Source: Closterium sp. NIES-65 (Eukaryota; Streptophyta; Zygnematophyceae; Desmidiales; Closteriaceae). From it: a stretch of 64,000 nt of DNA. Shown here in pieces: positions 41,061 to 50,669 of the stretch. Both the position numbers and the translations under genes were made by a program. Each line of letters starts with the position of its first letter. Position 1 is the first letter of the stretch. Location of the stretch: assembly GCA_948144175.1 (NCBI GenBank), contig CANXME010002127.1, positions 1,612,001 through 1,676,000 of the forward strand. The letters are read 5' to 3'. The notes beneath the pieces were generated by a model. It saw nothing but the letters and a program-made list of their open reading frames with translations, did no database searches and was not told the DNA's origin.

Positions 41061-41408
41061 TGTCAGAGGTCCACTGGTGATCCCCGATTGATCCTAGGGA
41101 AGGGTTTCAGGCACGTTGGCTTGGGGGGGTTATGGGCGCACTGACCCGCTACTTATCAAACCCTTTTATCCCAATGGTCTAGTGGTTGGGATTCTGACAT
41201 GGTATCAGAGCGAAGGTCTCGTGTTCGAATCCCGGTGTATGCACTTCGAGCATCCCAGTGCGGGGGGGTGTCAGAGGTCCACTGGTGATCCACGATTCAT
41301 CCTAGGGAAGGGTTACAGGCACGTTGGCCTGGGGGGGTTATGGGCGCATTGACCCGCTACTGAAACAAGCCCTTTTATCCCAATGGTCTAGTGGTTGGGA
41401 TTCTGACA
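41061..41408 (+). mobile_element. Complete 348-bp TRIM/SMART element
   Basis: LTRs 41061-41199 (139 bp) and 41269-41408 (140 bp) both start TGTCAGAGGTCCACTGG and end GGGATTCTGACA. The 69-bp interior (41200-41268) is a primer-binding site TGGTATCAGAGC, a GTTCGAATCCC box and a GTGCGGGGGGG polypurine tract, with nothing else. It is flanked by runs of G on both sides, compatible with a GGGGG duplication but weak evidence. It interrupts a hAT transposase. It matches the array at 3469-4024. It has no coding capacity and must be moved in trans. Confidence 0.85.
41168..41240 (+). promoter_or_regulatory. tRNA-like segment with Pol III A- and B-box matches
   Basis: TGGTCTAGTGG (41175-41185, A-box-like) lies in the LTR end and GTTCGAATCCC (41223-41233, B-box-like) in the interior, with the primer-binding site between them. 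The spacing of about 47 bp and the total of about 73 bp resemble a tRNA gene, and TCTGA/TCAGA can pair around a seven-base loop. It is not a canonical tRNA (poor acceptor stem). Confidence 0.5.
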
Positions 41409-41773
41409 GGGGGGCTGACAAGGGGGGGAGGGGGGGAGGCGATGGCCAGGGATTACCTGACCATCTCAGCTACGTCTGCCGCGAGCAAGAGGGTTTCTTT
41501 CACACCAGGATTCTCGTCACCTGGCAGCGTCATCGCCTTGGGGCTGAGCATGTTCGTGCATGACTTAGCATCGCGACTCATCCGGGCGAGAGGCTCGTGC
41601 CGAACTGTACCACTCTTGCGTTTGAGGAGGATGTCATGTTGGAGATCGAGGAGGGGTTGTGATGTGGTACATGCATAGCGATGGCAAACTTTGCATGCGT
41701 GTACTTTTACATTGCACTAATAAAATTACATGGACGCTCACCTGGGTGCATCACCAGGTTCCATTACCCTGTT

Positions 41774-41975
41774 CTGTAAAGGGCCCTGCCCTACCTTGCC
41801 CTGCTTGGCTTTGACATGCACTGACCTGCCCCACCCTGCCCTGCCCTGCTCTTCCCTGCCCTGCCCTGCATGCCCTGCCCTGCCCTGCATGCCCTGCCTT
41901 GCCCTGCCCTGCCCTGCCCTGCATACCCTGCCAGCCCTGCCCTGCCCTGCATACCCTGCACTGCGTCGCGCTGTT
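41774..41975. repeat. CCCTG pentamer repeat
   Basis: Degenerate array of CCCTG/CCTGC with interspersed CATGCCCTG and CATACCCTG, near the 3' end of the hAT element. ORFs of Pro/Cys/Leu or Gly/Gln/Arg repeats on both strands are artefacts. Confidence 0.85.
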
Positions 41976-42426
41976 CTGTCTTGCCGTGCACTGCTGCATG
42001 CATAGGCAGGCAGGCATTCAAAGCCTTTCCCATCCTGGTTTAGAAAAGAGGGGCGGTTGGTTGGCCACTTCTATATTGCACTATTGTGGTGAACTTTGTT
42101 GTATGTGGTTTCTCATAAACTAGAGCTGGGTGGGTTGTTGCAGGTGGTGGAGGTTGCTGCAACGGTGGGCTTGTGTCACAAACAGACGGCGTGGGTACAA
42201 ATACCAACAAAAAACTAAGAAAAAAATGAGTCGAGCATTTCTTCATATAAAACAAGAACTTCATTACTCGGTCCGAGTAACAAGTACTCGTTTGTTTACA
42301 CGATTTAACGAGTCGGGACTAGGGGTAAAATTGCTCGGGCAAGTAATACTCGACTCAACACGTTTTCAAAAGGAGTAGGCTGAAAATGTGTCGAGGATTA
42401 CTCGACTCGACCTGCGAACACCACAG

Positions 42427-42668
42427 TCAGACATGCAATGAAGCAATCCGCCAGTACATGCACCACAAAAACCCTGATGACCAGTTTCCTAGACTGAGAA
42501 GCATGCAGCGGGCATGTTAGATGAGTTCTTCAATTCGGAAAGGTAAGAGATTGTGTGTAGAGAAAGATTCTCAGAGCGTTCTTGGTGCGACTAGCTTTTA
42601 ACCCAACTAGTACAGGTTCAATTCTTGCTCATTCCACACTCTCGACACAAGGAGAAGTTACCACCCAC
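42427..42668. other. Intron sequence of the mosaic gene
   Basis: Unique-looking sequence between the hAT right flank and the displaced LRR exon. No feature recognised. Confidence 0.35.
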
Positions 42669-42740
42669 AGCGATGTCAGATTGGAAAGGCTGCTGATGGA
42701 AGATGGAATGGACCCGATGAGGTTGTTCATGCTCAGTACC
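42669..42740 (-). CDS. 72-bp LRR exon, displaced upstream (mosaic gene)
   Basis: Exactly 72 bp between acceptor CTGTGCAG and donor GTGGGT, phase 2 at both ends, reading VLSMNNLIGSIPSSISSLSN then LTS. Same length, phase and strand as 30660-30731, so I assign it to the same gene. The sequence in between is mostly transposons. Confidence 0.75.
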
Positions 42741-42851
42741 CTGCACAGGTAAAGATGATTGGCAATGTGAAGGTGCATTAGCAGGATGATGGTGTTAGTG
42801 TTAGCCCTCAATCTCACACTTGCATTTTGCACTTTCTATATCCTAGCGTAG

Positions 42852-43081
42852 TGTAGTTTGCACTTTGTGTTTGGTTGGGTGTACACCTACATCCAAACCA
42901 AACCCAAATGTAATTTCCAAGCAATCTCCAACCCACCAATTGGAGATTGTCTTGGGATTATCCCCAATCCCTAGAGATTGCCCCCGATTCCCCTCCCCGT
43001 CTATTGCTTGCCCATCTTGGATGTACTTAAGGAGCTTCAAGCTCATTACTAATGCATCGGTTCTAAGCTTAAGTTGTGACG
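42852..43081 (+). repeat. 5' LTR of the old copia (approximate)
   Basis: Begins TGTAGTTTGCACTTTG and ends AAGTTGTGACG just before the primer-binding site. The right edge lacks a clean CA, so limits are approximate. It starts 112 bp from the displaced LRR exon. Confidence 0.5.
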
Positions 43082-43309
43082 TGGTATCAGAGCCATTCAG
43101 CCACACACGCGGATTGTGATCCTCTTATCTCTGCCGATCTTCATCCTGCAAACCTCGGCGTAGCCGCCTTCAATCCCGTCGACGTATATTCGCGACATCC
43201 GAGGCTGGAAATCCTCCCGCGCCACTTTCCATTCATTCTCGACGACGACTTCTACAACTTCTTTGGTAAGCGCATCATCGGCGCTATAACCAATCGCAAT
43301 TTTCGACAG

Positions 43310-43760
43310 ACATCTTCGCTTCAACGCAGCTTCTCGTCAAGCCGTCGCCCGTCACCCCGCAGCTTCTCATTGGGCCGCCGCCCGTCGCACTGCAGCTTCT
43401 TTTCGGGCCGCAGCCTGTTGCCCTGCATCTTCTCGTCGGCTGCCGCCCTGCAGTGTCACCTTCGAGCTGCCGCCCGTTGCCTAGCAACAGCACTTCTACC
43501 CCCATCCCCCCTTCCCGCAGCTGAACAGGTCTAGCAGCGAAGCCGAGCAGTAGCGTAGCAGCGAAGCCGAGCAGCAGCATAGCCGTGAAGCTGAGGGTGG
43601 TGTGTGGGAATAGGGTTAGTAGTTAGTTGACACTAAATCGGCGATTCCGTCAAATTCTCCTTCGAAAACCCTAAACCTCAAAATTCTCTTTCGTAAACCC
43701 TAAACCTGAAGTTCTTCGAATTCTCCTTCGGAAACCCTAAACCTCAAGTTCCTATCGCTG
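43310..43760 (+). repeat. Leader repeats and three telo-box motifs
   Basis: GCAGCTTCTCGTC.GGCCGCCG units of about 36-40 bp (43315-43500), then GCAGCGAAGCCGAGCAGCAG units (43530-43590), then three copies of AAACCCTAAACCT (about 43672, 43696 and 43732), each followed by CTTCGAATTCTC-like sequence. Confidence 0.75.
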
Positions 43761-43804
43761 ACTTACGAGCGCACTTTGCGTGAGAATCAAAGGGGCTCTT
43801 CATC

Positions 43805-44760
43805 ATGGCTTTCACCTCTTCCACCATCGTCAACCCCATCACCCCTCTCCGTCTTGAAGCCGACGACACTAGCTCCAACTTCAAGGCATGGAGCTACGGG
43901 ATTGACAAGCACCTCCTGAGCCGTGATGTGCAGGGATTGGACCTCAAGGACGTCCTTCTCAACCGTGGCATGGGAAAACAACCCCCTCTTCCCATTGAGC
44001 AGACTGAGCCTTCAAGTGACGCAGACATGAGGGCGTACGAGGATGCTGTTGACAAATATCGTAAATGGGAGAAGGCCGATGCGGCTATCATCAGCGTCTT
44101 CATCGGCTCCACCCCTCCCAAACTTGTCAACACTTTCCATAACTACCCCACCTCCAACGCCATTTGGAAGTATCTCCAGAATCGATTCACGAACAAGACG
44201 GCAGTCGGAGTTGCCATCCTCATCCCCAGCATGTTCCAGGTCTGCCTTGAGGATTGCTCAGGAATGGCTGACTATATTGCCAAGGTGCAGACCATTCATG
44301 GCGAACTCAAGGAGCTGGGTATAGTCTTCCCCAAACAAGCTCCTGCAGCCGCCCTTCTTATTGGCCTCACCTCGGCATATGAAGTCACGAGGAAGGTGCT
44401 CTCCTCAATTCGGCGGAGAACCTTACTTTCGCTAAAGTCTCCTCTACCTTCCTCCTTGCCGAGAAAGACTCCACGGCTCAAGCCAATGCCTATGCCCTCC
44501 GTGCTCCCGTGCCTCAAGCAAGTGTCGCCTCGGCACCCTTCTAGCGCAACCGTTTCCCTCCGTGCACCTACGTCGTCAAGTATGGCAACTGCAAGGGACA
44601 AGTGTGTGGTGGCACTACCCAAGGACCCTGCTTCGACTAGTGCTATTGATAGTGCTCCCGTTGATGTGCGTATCAACTTCCTATTCCCTAGCACTGTCAT
44701 GATTAATTAAGCAACCTCCCAATACATCGGCTCATCACAAACACCTCAATACATAGAATT
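43805..44760 (+). pseudogene. Gag of the old copia
   Basis: The frame 43805-44710 begins MAFTSSTIVNPITPLRLEAD, with FKAWSYGIDKHLLSRDVQGL, KADAAIISVFIGSTPPKLVN and DYIAKVQTIHGELKELGI, typical copia gag. A frame change near 44400 spoils the C-terminus. It is cut by the younger copia at 44761. Confidence 0.8.
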
Positions 44761-45252
44761 TGTTGTGCAAGCAAGAATGTCCCAGTGGGTAGATTATCAC
44801 CTTTGGTCTTAGAGGTCGTGGGTTCAACTCTCAGGAGCTGCATTCTCTCTTCTCATCATGCCCAACATGACATTCCCACACTCCACCATACTCACCCACT
44901 GTGAAGTGTGGTCACAGTTGGCTTTGCCATCTGTCCACTCATCCCATACTCACCTTGCTGGCCCCTATGGTGTGCCACATGCTGCCATGTAGGCTGTTGT
45001 ACCAGCCTGGACCACATGTGCAACATGTGGCCTTAGTTGCTAGCTTGGCAAGGTTGGCTAGCCTTGCCCTCAGCTTTGAGGTGCTGCAGCTAGCCTCAAG
45101 AGTTCAGCCACATATATGTGGCTTCCCACTTCTCTAGAAATTATCCTTGGCAAAGGACATTGCTCTAGCCTCTCAGGCTTGTACCATCTTCCTACTAAGG
45201 ATATATTGTTCTTCTCTCATTGTGCCTTAAGTTCACCGATCCTCATTCTACA
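44761..45252 (+). repeat. 5' LTR (492 bp) with tRNA-like words
   Basis: Pair of 49765-50256. Near its start CCAGTGGGTAGA and GGGTTCAACTC lie about 40 bp apart, resembling Pol III A and B boxes. The 3' LTR repeats them (CCAGTGGTTAGA, GGGCTCAACTC). Confidence 0.92.
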
Positions 45253-45279
45253 TGCTATCAGAGCTAGGCTTCTAGCTTA

Positions 45280-47613
45280 GTGAACGTTGCACACTTGATG
45301 GGTCAAGTTGAAACGCCTCTCGGTCGGCACACCCTTCCCATCTTGGAACCAGATGGTTCCAACTTCATTCCATGGAAGAAAAAGATATGCTACATCTTCA
45401 ACGTCCTTGGGCTGATCTCCCTCCTTGGAGATCCCAAGGTTGCTTCGCGTCCTTCAATTTCCTCTTCCACAACCAGCGGTGGAGAGGCTACCGAAGGCAA
45501 CAGCGGTGCAGCCCCTAAAACAGCCCATTAAATTGCTTCGCTGCCGGATGAAGAAAAAGAGGAGCATGCATACTATCTTCTCATGTCGGCCGTCCATCCT
45601 CAACTATCGCTCACTCTTGCTCAAGCAAACATGAAAAAGGATATGTGTGGATGCATCATGGCGTGGTTCGACTGCATGGGCAACCATGCACAAGTGGCTC
45701 TCCTCCGGGATCTCATCACTACTCGGATGGACCCAACAACAAGTCTTCGCTTCTACTTCGATCGAGTTGGAAACCTTACACACCAACTCAAATCTGCCGG
45801 CTTCCAGTTACCATCATGGGTGGTGATAATCTCCATCATCCTCAACCTTCCGGGCTCGTTCAAGACTCTTACTGAAACCATTTGCACCGTGAAAGACATC
45901 AAGTCTATGACGGTTGAATACCTACAATCACGCCTGCTCGATGCCGATTGGGAGCGGTCACAATCTGGTACAAGCCGCAACATGGAGGGTGCCTGCAACC
46001 TCAATTCTCAGCCCTCCCACCCTCTTCGCTCCGGTTCCCGCCAGTCGCCCACCTGCCGTTACTGCAAGAAAACTGGTCACGCCATCGACGAATGCTTCAA
46101 ATTGAAAAAGAAGAAAGAGCTTGAAGAAAGCTCTAAACAGGAGAAATCCGTCATCCAGCCTTCGGTGCATGTCTCCACCAGCTCCTCTGCTGAAATTACT
46201 CCGACCCCCACACCACCTCCTGCCCCATCAGCCCCTCAGTCTGTACCTGATTCCCGGTACGTTGACATTGCTGTTAGCACTAGCCACCACCCCATGATCT
46301 CCTCATGGACTCCTCTCGTCGCTACTGTCTTCATTTTCACCATCCTCCTTCTCCTCCCCCTCTTCCCTTATGGGGCTCCCTTCGCATCGGCATTCACGGC
46401 CTCCTCATTCAACATGGACCGGACTTCGTCGTGGCTGGTGGACAGCGGCGCATCCTCCCATATATGCTCGGATCGTTCGCTGTTTTCGTCTCTCCAGAAG
46501 CCAAACAAAGATATCCTTGTTCGTTTTGGTGGTGGAGAGACTTACGAGGATTTGGGAGTCGGCACGTTGGTGGCTACTCTTCGGTCACCAACATCGGAAA
46601 CCACCATTCAGCTGGACAACGTTTTATTTCTCCCTTCATCAGTTCACAACCTTCTCTCTGTTCGTGCACTTGCTGCTGCCGGCGTTGCCGTCTCGTTCCC
46701 CGCTGCTAGGCGCGTTGTTCTCACAGCAGATGACGCTCCTATTGGCGAGGGTTATACCCGGAACAACCTGTTTTATCTTCAACTGCATCATGGGAGCAGT
46801 GCTGCTCCTTCTATCAAGCCAACGGCATGTCCAGCCTCCACCACTACCTCCTCGTACCTCTGGCATCGTCGTTTCGGGCAACTCAACATGCAGGACTTGT
46901 CAACACTTCATCGACAGCAGCTGGTCACCGGTCTTCACCTCTCCTCCACCTCGATTCCCCATTGCATCTCGTGCTATCGTGGGAAACAAACACGTCAACC
47001 GTTTGGCGTGTCCCATTCTCGCACCACAGCACCACTCCAACTCATTCACTCCGATATTGCTGGACCGTTTTCATATGGAACTACCCTTGGCGGCGCTCGC
47101 TACCTTCTCACCTTCATTGACGACTACTCCCGCCACATTGCAGTGCATCTCCTACGCCACCGATCGGAGGCACTTTCATGCTTCAAGGCTTACATCACAC
47201 GGGTACACAACATGCATTCCCCACACACCATCAAAGCCTTTCACTTTGACGGTGCCTTGGAGTTCACTTCCAAAGCCTTCACTTCATTCCTTACAGCTCA
47301 TGGCATCGCTCGCCACCGCTCTACGCCATACACACCCGAGCAAAATGGAGTAGCCGAGCGCGCCAACCGCACTTTACTTGAGATGGTCTGTTCCATGCTA
47401 CATGATGCACACATGGACAAAGGCGGGTGGGGTGAAGCCGCTCTTACTGCTGCCTATCTCCGTAATCACGCCATTAGTCGGGGTGGTTCAACTTCTAAGA
47501 CTCCCATGGAACTATGGACCGGTGCACGTCCGGATGTATCACACCTCCGCATCTTTGGTTCACCTGTCTCGGTCCTCATTCCTTCCCAACGACGTTCTAA
47601 GCTCGACGACTGA
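45280..47613 (+). pseudogene. Copia gag, protease, integrase
   Basis: The gag N-terminus (45280-45531) has ILEPDGSNFIPWKKKICYIF and stops at TAA 45529. The frame 45583-47613 continues gag (TSLRFYFDRVGNLTHQLKSA), the zinc knuckle CRYCKKTGHAIDEC, the protease WLVDSGASSHICSD, VLFLPSSVHNLLSVRAL, the pre-integrase WHRRFGQLNMQDLSTLH and the integrase with D in IHSDIAGPF, D in FHFDGALEF (usual NGG replaced by GAL) and E in EQNGVAERANR. It ends at TGA near 47611, and the conserved continuation (VGYGHLDGTKANCIYIPS) follows after 47629. Confidence 0.87.
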
Positions 47614-47628
47614 AACACGGCCGGCATC

Positions 47629-48773
47629 ATGGTTGGATATGGTCATCTTGACGGCACCAAAGCTAACTGCATTTATATCCCATCTCAGCACTGTGTCATC
47701 CTTTCTCGTGATGTCATCTTCATGGCGCCCTCTGCACCACCTTCCGACGACCCTCGAGACCCTACATCGTCATCTCCACCCACATCCTCCTCACTACCTC
47801 CTCCTCCACACCCTACTTCCTTGGCCCCCACCTCCCCTCCCTCTCCTTCCCCCATCATACCCTCCTCCGCCAACCCCCACCCACAATCCCCAAACCTGCC
47901 CGCACCAGCCACATGTTCTCCTCCATTGTTTTCCAACCTTCCTCTGCCCTCGACGCCGCACGACTTTCACCTTCCATCCTTCTCTCCTCCCTCTTTGCCT
48001 CCTCCTCCCCATTGCACGACTCGCTCCTCATCACCATCCCCTTCAGCTCTTCATGATCCTTCCCTTTAATCCTTGCTCAAGGTCGTACCATCCCCTTCCG
48101 AGCCCATTGACTTCACTCTTCCTCCTCTTTCCAACACCTACACCAATGCTGCCCTTCATCATCATTACGAACCTCAACCATTCATGAGGCTCGTACCGGT
48201 CCTGATGCTGCTGAATGGATCAAGGCTACTGATGCGGAACTTGCTGCCCTGCACGCTAATGACACCTATAGCATTGTTCCTTGACCACCCAAGTGCAAGC
48301 CGATTCCATGCAAATGGATTTTCAAGGTCAAGGATAATGCTGATGGTTCTATTGAACGCCGCAAAGCCCGCCTTGTTGTCAAACGCTTCAAGCAACGTGA
48401 TGGTGTTGATTTTCATGACACCTTTGCCCCTGCAGTCCGCTTCGCCACTCTCCGCTTGTTTCTCACCATAGCTGCCGCTTTCAACCTGGACGTCCATCAG
48501 CTGGACATCTCCAACGCCTTCCTCAACGGCACCCTTGATGAGATTCTCTACATGATGCAGCCTCCCGGTTATTAACTTCCGGCGGTCCGTGGTGTTGAGC
48601 AAGTCTGTCTTTTGCACAAACCGCTGTACGGGTTGAAGCAAGCACCGTGATGCTGATACCGCAAGCTTCGTGAGGAGCTTGCTGCCTTTCACCTCTTTGC
48701 TGCTCGTGCGGACCCCGGCCTCTTCATTGCTCCTCCTCACTCACCCTATCGGCCTACGGCTGCATCCTTCTTC
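47629..48773 (+). pseudogene. Copia linker and RT fingers, with stops
   Basis: After a Pro/Ser-rich linker (47730-48060) the RT starts near 48200: AAEWIKATDAELAALHANDT, KPIPCKWIFKVKDNADGSIE, FHDTFAPAVRFATLRLF, HQLDISNAFLNGTLDEILYM and LHKPLYGLKQAP. Stops interrupt it near 48284, 48574 and 48647. Confidence 0.8.
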
Positions 48774-49730
48774 ATGCTTCTCGTCTATGTTGAGGACCTC
48801 ATCATTCTCTCCTCCTCCTCCTCCTCCTTCTCCTCCTCTCTTCTTGCCTCATTCAAGCATGCCCTTTCATCTCGCTTCAAACTTCGTGGCCTCGGACCTC
48901 TTTCCTACTACCTTGGCTTTCACATCACTCGTGATCGAACTTTCCGCACTCTCCACCTTCATCAATCCAAATTCATCACCTCCATTCTAGACACCTACTC
49001 ATTCTCTCCACTAAACCCCGCTGCCACTCCCATGGACACAAAGTTTCAGCCACCTGTGACTTCCTCCCCGCACTCCTCCTCCTTCCCTTACACCTCGTTT
49101 GTCGGATCCATCATGTATGCCATGGTGGGGACCCGTCCCGACCTCGCATACAGCGCTGGAGTTCTTGCTCGTCACCTTCATGATTGGTCTACTCCTCACG
49201 TCTCGGCTGCCAAACGCATTGCTCGCTACTTGAAAGGGACTCCCTCCCTTGGGCTTCTCCTTGGTGGCATTCCCGACACCCTCGAACTTCATGGCTGGTG
49301 TGACGCCTCTTGGGGACCGGAGGGGGAGCTGCGTCGCTCCGTTATGTGCTACTTGTTCTTCCTCGGTCCGTCACTCATCTCTTGGCAGTCCAAACGCCAA
49401 GCTGTCGTTGCTACCTCTTACTGTGAAGCTGAATATTACTCTTTGGGCGCCGCGGTGCACGAGGCATTATGGCTTCGTTCCCTCCTTACTTGTATCTCGT
49501 GTGACAACAGTGCCATCATTCTCGCCAAGGACGATGGCGTCTTTCATCCCAAGGCCAAGCACATCGACATCAAGCACCATTTCATTCGCGATCGTGTTGC
49601 CGACCACTCCGTCACCCTTCACTATGTTCCTACTCAAGACAACCTCGCTGACATTGGCACCAAGCCTTTGCCCCGTGACCCTTTTCTTCGCATTCGTGGT
49701 CTTCTCGGTCTCACCCATGTTTCCTCTTGA
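48774..49730 (+). pseudogene. Copia RT palm and RNase H
   Basis: Begins at the RT active site, which reads LLVYVEDLIIL (YVED instead of YVDD). It continues YYLGFHITRDRTFRTLHLHQ, GTRPDLAYSAGVLARHL, and RNase H with WCDASWGPEGELRRSV, KRQAVVATSYCEAEYYSLG and IDIKHHFIRDRV, ending NLADIGTKPLPRD. The RNase H catalytic acids look present; the altered RT box should disable reverse transcription. Confidence 0.85.
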
Positions 49731-49764
49731 AGAACCCTATCCCGGGGACATCCTTGAGGGGGGG

Positions 49765-50256
49765 TGTTGTGCAAGCAAGAATGTCCCAGTGGTTAGATTA
49801 TCACCTTTGGTCTTCGAGGTCGTGGGCTCAACTCTTAGGAGCTGCATTCTCTCTTCTCATTATGCCCAACATGACATTCCCACACTCCACCACACTCACC
49901 CACAGTGAAGTGTGGTCACAGCTGGCTTTGCCATCTGTCCACTCATCCCATACTCACCTTGCTGGCCCCTATGGTGTGCCACATGCTGCCATGTAGGCTG
50001 TTGTTCTAGCCTAGACCACATGTGCAACATGTGGCCTCAGTTGCTAGCTTGGCAAGGTTGGCTAGCCTTGCCTTCTGCTTTGAGGTGCTGCAGCTAGCCT
50101 CAAGAGTTCAGCCACATATATGTGGCTTCCCACTTCTCTAGAAATTATCCTTGGCAAAGGACATTGCTCTAGCCTCTCGGGCTTGTACCATCTTCCTACT
50201 AAGGATATATTGTTCTTCTCTCATTGTGCCTTAAGTTCACCGATCCTCATTCTACA
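49765..50256 (+). repeat. 3' LTR (492 bp)
   Basis: Pair of 44761-45252, followed by the duplicated target GAATT. Confidence 0.92.
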
Positions 50257-50293
50257 GAATTCACACTCGACATCGGGGCCACTCACATAGTGC

Positions 50294-50669
50294 TAGAGAT
50301 GAGCAACCGGCCCGGCCCGGCCCGACCCGACCACGGGTCACGGGTCACGGTCACGGGTCGGGTCGGGTCGGGCCAGTCTGACCCGCCCCTTTAGAGGGAG
50401 CAGGGGTGTTTTTTATCTGTAGTGGATTTTCAGTATGTCAAAATCGGGTCGGGCCTAAAGCCCGACCCAATTTCCCTGGTCCTTACCCGAAGTTGGGTCG
50501 GGTCAAGCCTGACCTGAAACCCGACCCGACTCGGCCCAAGTTTCCTGCTCGGGTCGGGTTTTAGCCCGGGTCGGGTCGGGTCGGCCCGCACGGGGCAAGC
50601 AAATGAAACCACTGACCCGACACGGGCTAAACCACGGGTCGGGTCGGGCCGGGCAAATGCTAATCTCTA
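50294..50669. mobile_element. hAT-type MITE, 376 bp
   Basis: The ends TAGAGATGAGCA and TGCTAATCTCTA form inverted repeats, extended inward by CCGGCCCGG / CGGGCCGGG. The flanks CATAGTGC (50286-50293) and CACAGTGC (50670-50677) are an 8-bp duplication with one difference. The interior is mostly GGGTCGGGTC and ACCCGACCC repeats and can fold on itself. It sits inside the old copia protease. Confidence 0.8.

Larger units (their letters stand above)
40645..41662 (+). pseudogene. hAT transposase, C-terminal half, interrupted
   Basis: From 40645: WQALDELAAFLRPFNTMTLA and VEGSLYPTV, closely parallel to the end of the hAT gene at 21.3 kb, then a TAG in place of Tyr, a C-run near 40808-40820 and LSIAIFLDPTFKLGYSDLP. 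The TRIM (41061-41408) interrupts it. After it, MARDYLTISATSAASKRVSF is the hAT C-terminal dimerisation domain, followed with a frame change by LGAEHVRA and CTTLAFEEDVMLEIEEGL with TGA at 41660. Stops and frame changes make it inactive. Confidence 0.8.
32031..42418 (+). mobile_element. hAT element interrupted by a copia and a TRIM
   Basis: The left end starts TAGACATGAGCAACGAGACG with flank CACTACAG (32023-32030). The right flank CACCACAG (42419-42426) differs by one base, giving a near-perfect 8-bp target duplication. Both ends have subterminal arrays of ACTCG/CGAGT words (32050-32230 and 42225-42410), as is typical of hAT transposase-binding regions. The right terminal repeat is weak (revcomp TTCGCAGGTCGAGTCGAG). 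The transposase C-terminal half lies at 40645-41662. Removing the copia (33193-40474) and the TRIM leaves an element of about 2.75 kb. Confidence 0.6.
27037..42740 (-). pseudogene. Mosaic host gene: LRR, Cys-rich, L-type lectin, half papain, EGF-like
   Basis: Seven exon blocks on the minus strand fit one gene read from 42740 to 27037: LRR exons 42669-42740 and 30660-30731, an LRR/Cys-rich exon 29557-29919, a lectin exon running into papain 28365-29121, papain 27989-28229, a Cys-rich exon 27468-27665 and EGF 27037-27278. Intron phases agree from the Cys-rich exon to the end (1, 0, 1, 1), which supports one transcript. The two LRR exons are now 12 kb apart because an intron was filled with a hAT element, a copia and a TRIM. 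More LRR exons probably lie beyond. A one-base deletion near 28530, TAG at about 28470 and the missing catalytic-Cys half of the peptidase suggest this copy is non-functional or radically altered. Confidence 0.6.
44761..50256 (+). mobile_element. Copia with 492-bp LTRs, TSD GAATT
   Basis: LTRs 44761-45252 and 49765-50256 are both 492 bp and nearly identical (TGTTGTGCAAGCAAGAATG...CTCATTCTACA). GAATT flanks both sides (44756-44760, 50257-50261). The primer-binding site TGCTATCAGAGC is at 45253 and the purine tract GAGGGGGGG precedes the 3' LTR. Gag and pol are largely preserved but carry stops at 45529, near 47611 and in the RT segment. Confidence 0.93.

Noticed and set aside
41168..41240. Genuine tRNA gene
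   Set aside because: Acceptor stem does not pair, position 33 is not T, and the segment spans an LTR boundary; treated as tRNA-like only.
41730..42033. ORFs of Pro/Cys/Leu and Gly/Gln/Arg repeats
   Set aside because: CCCTG pentamer array read in different frames.
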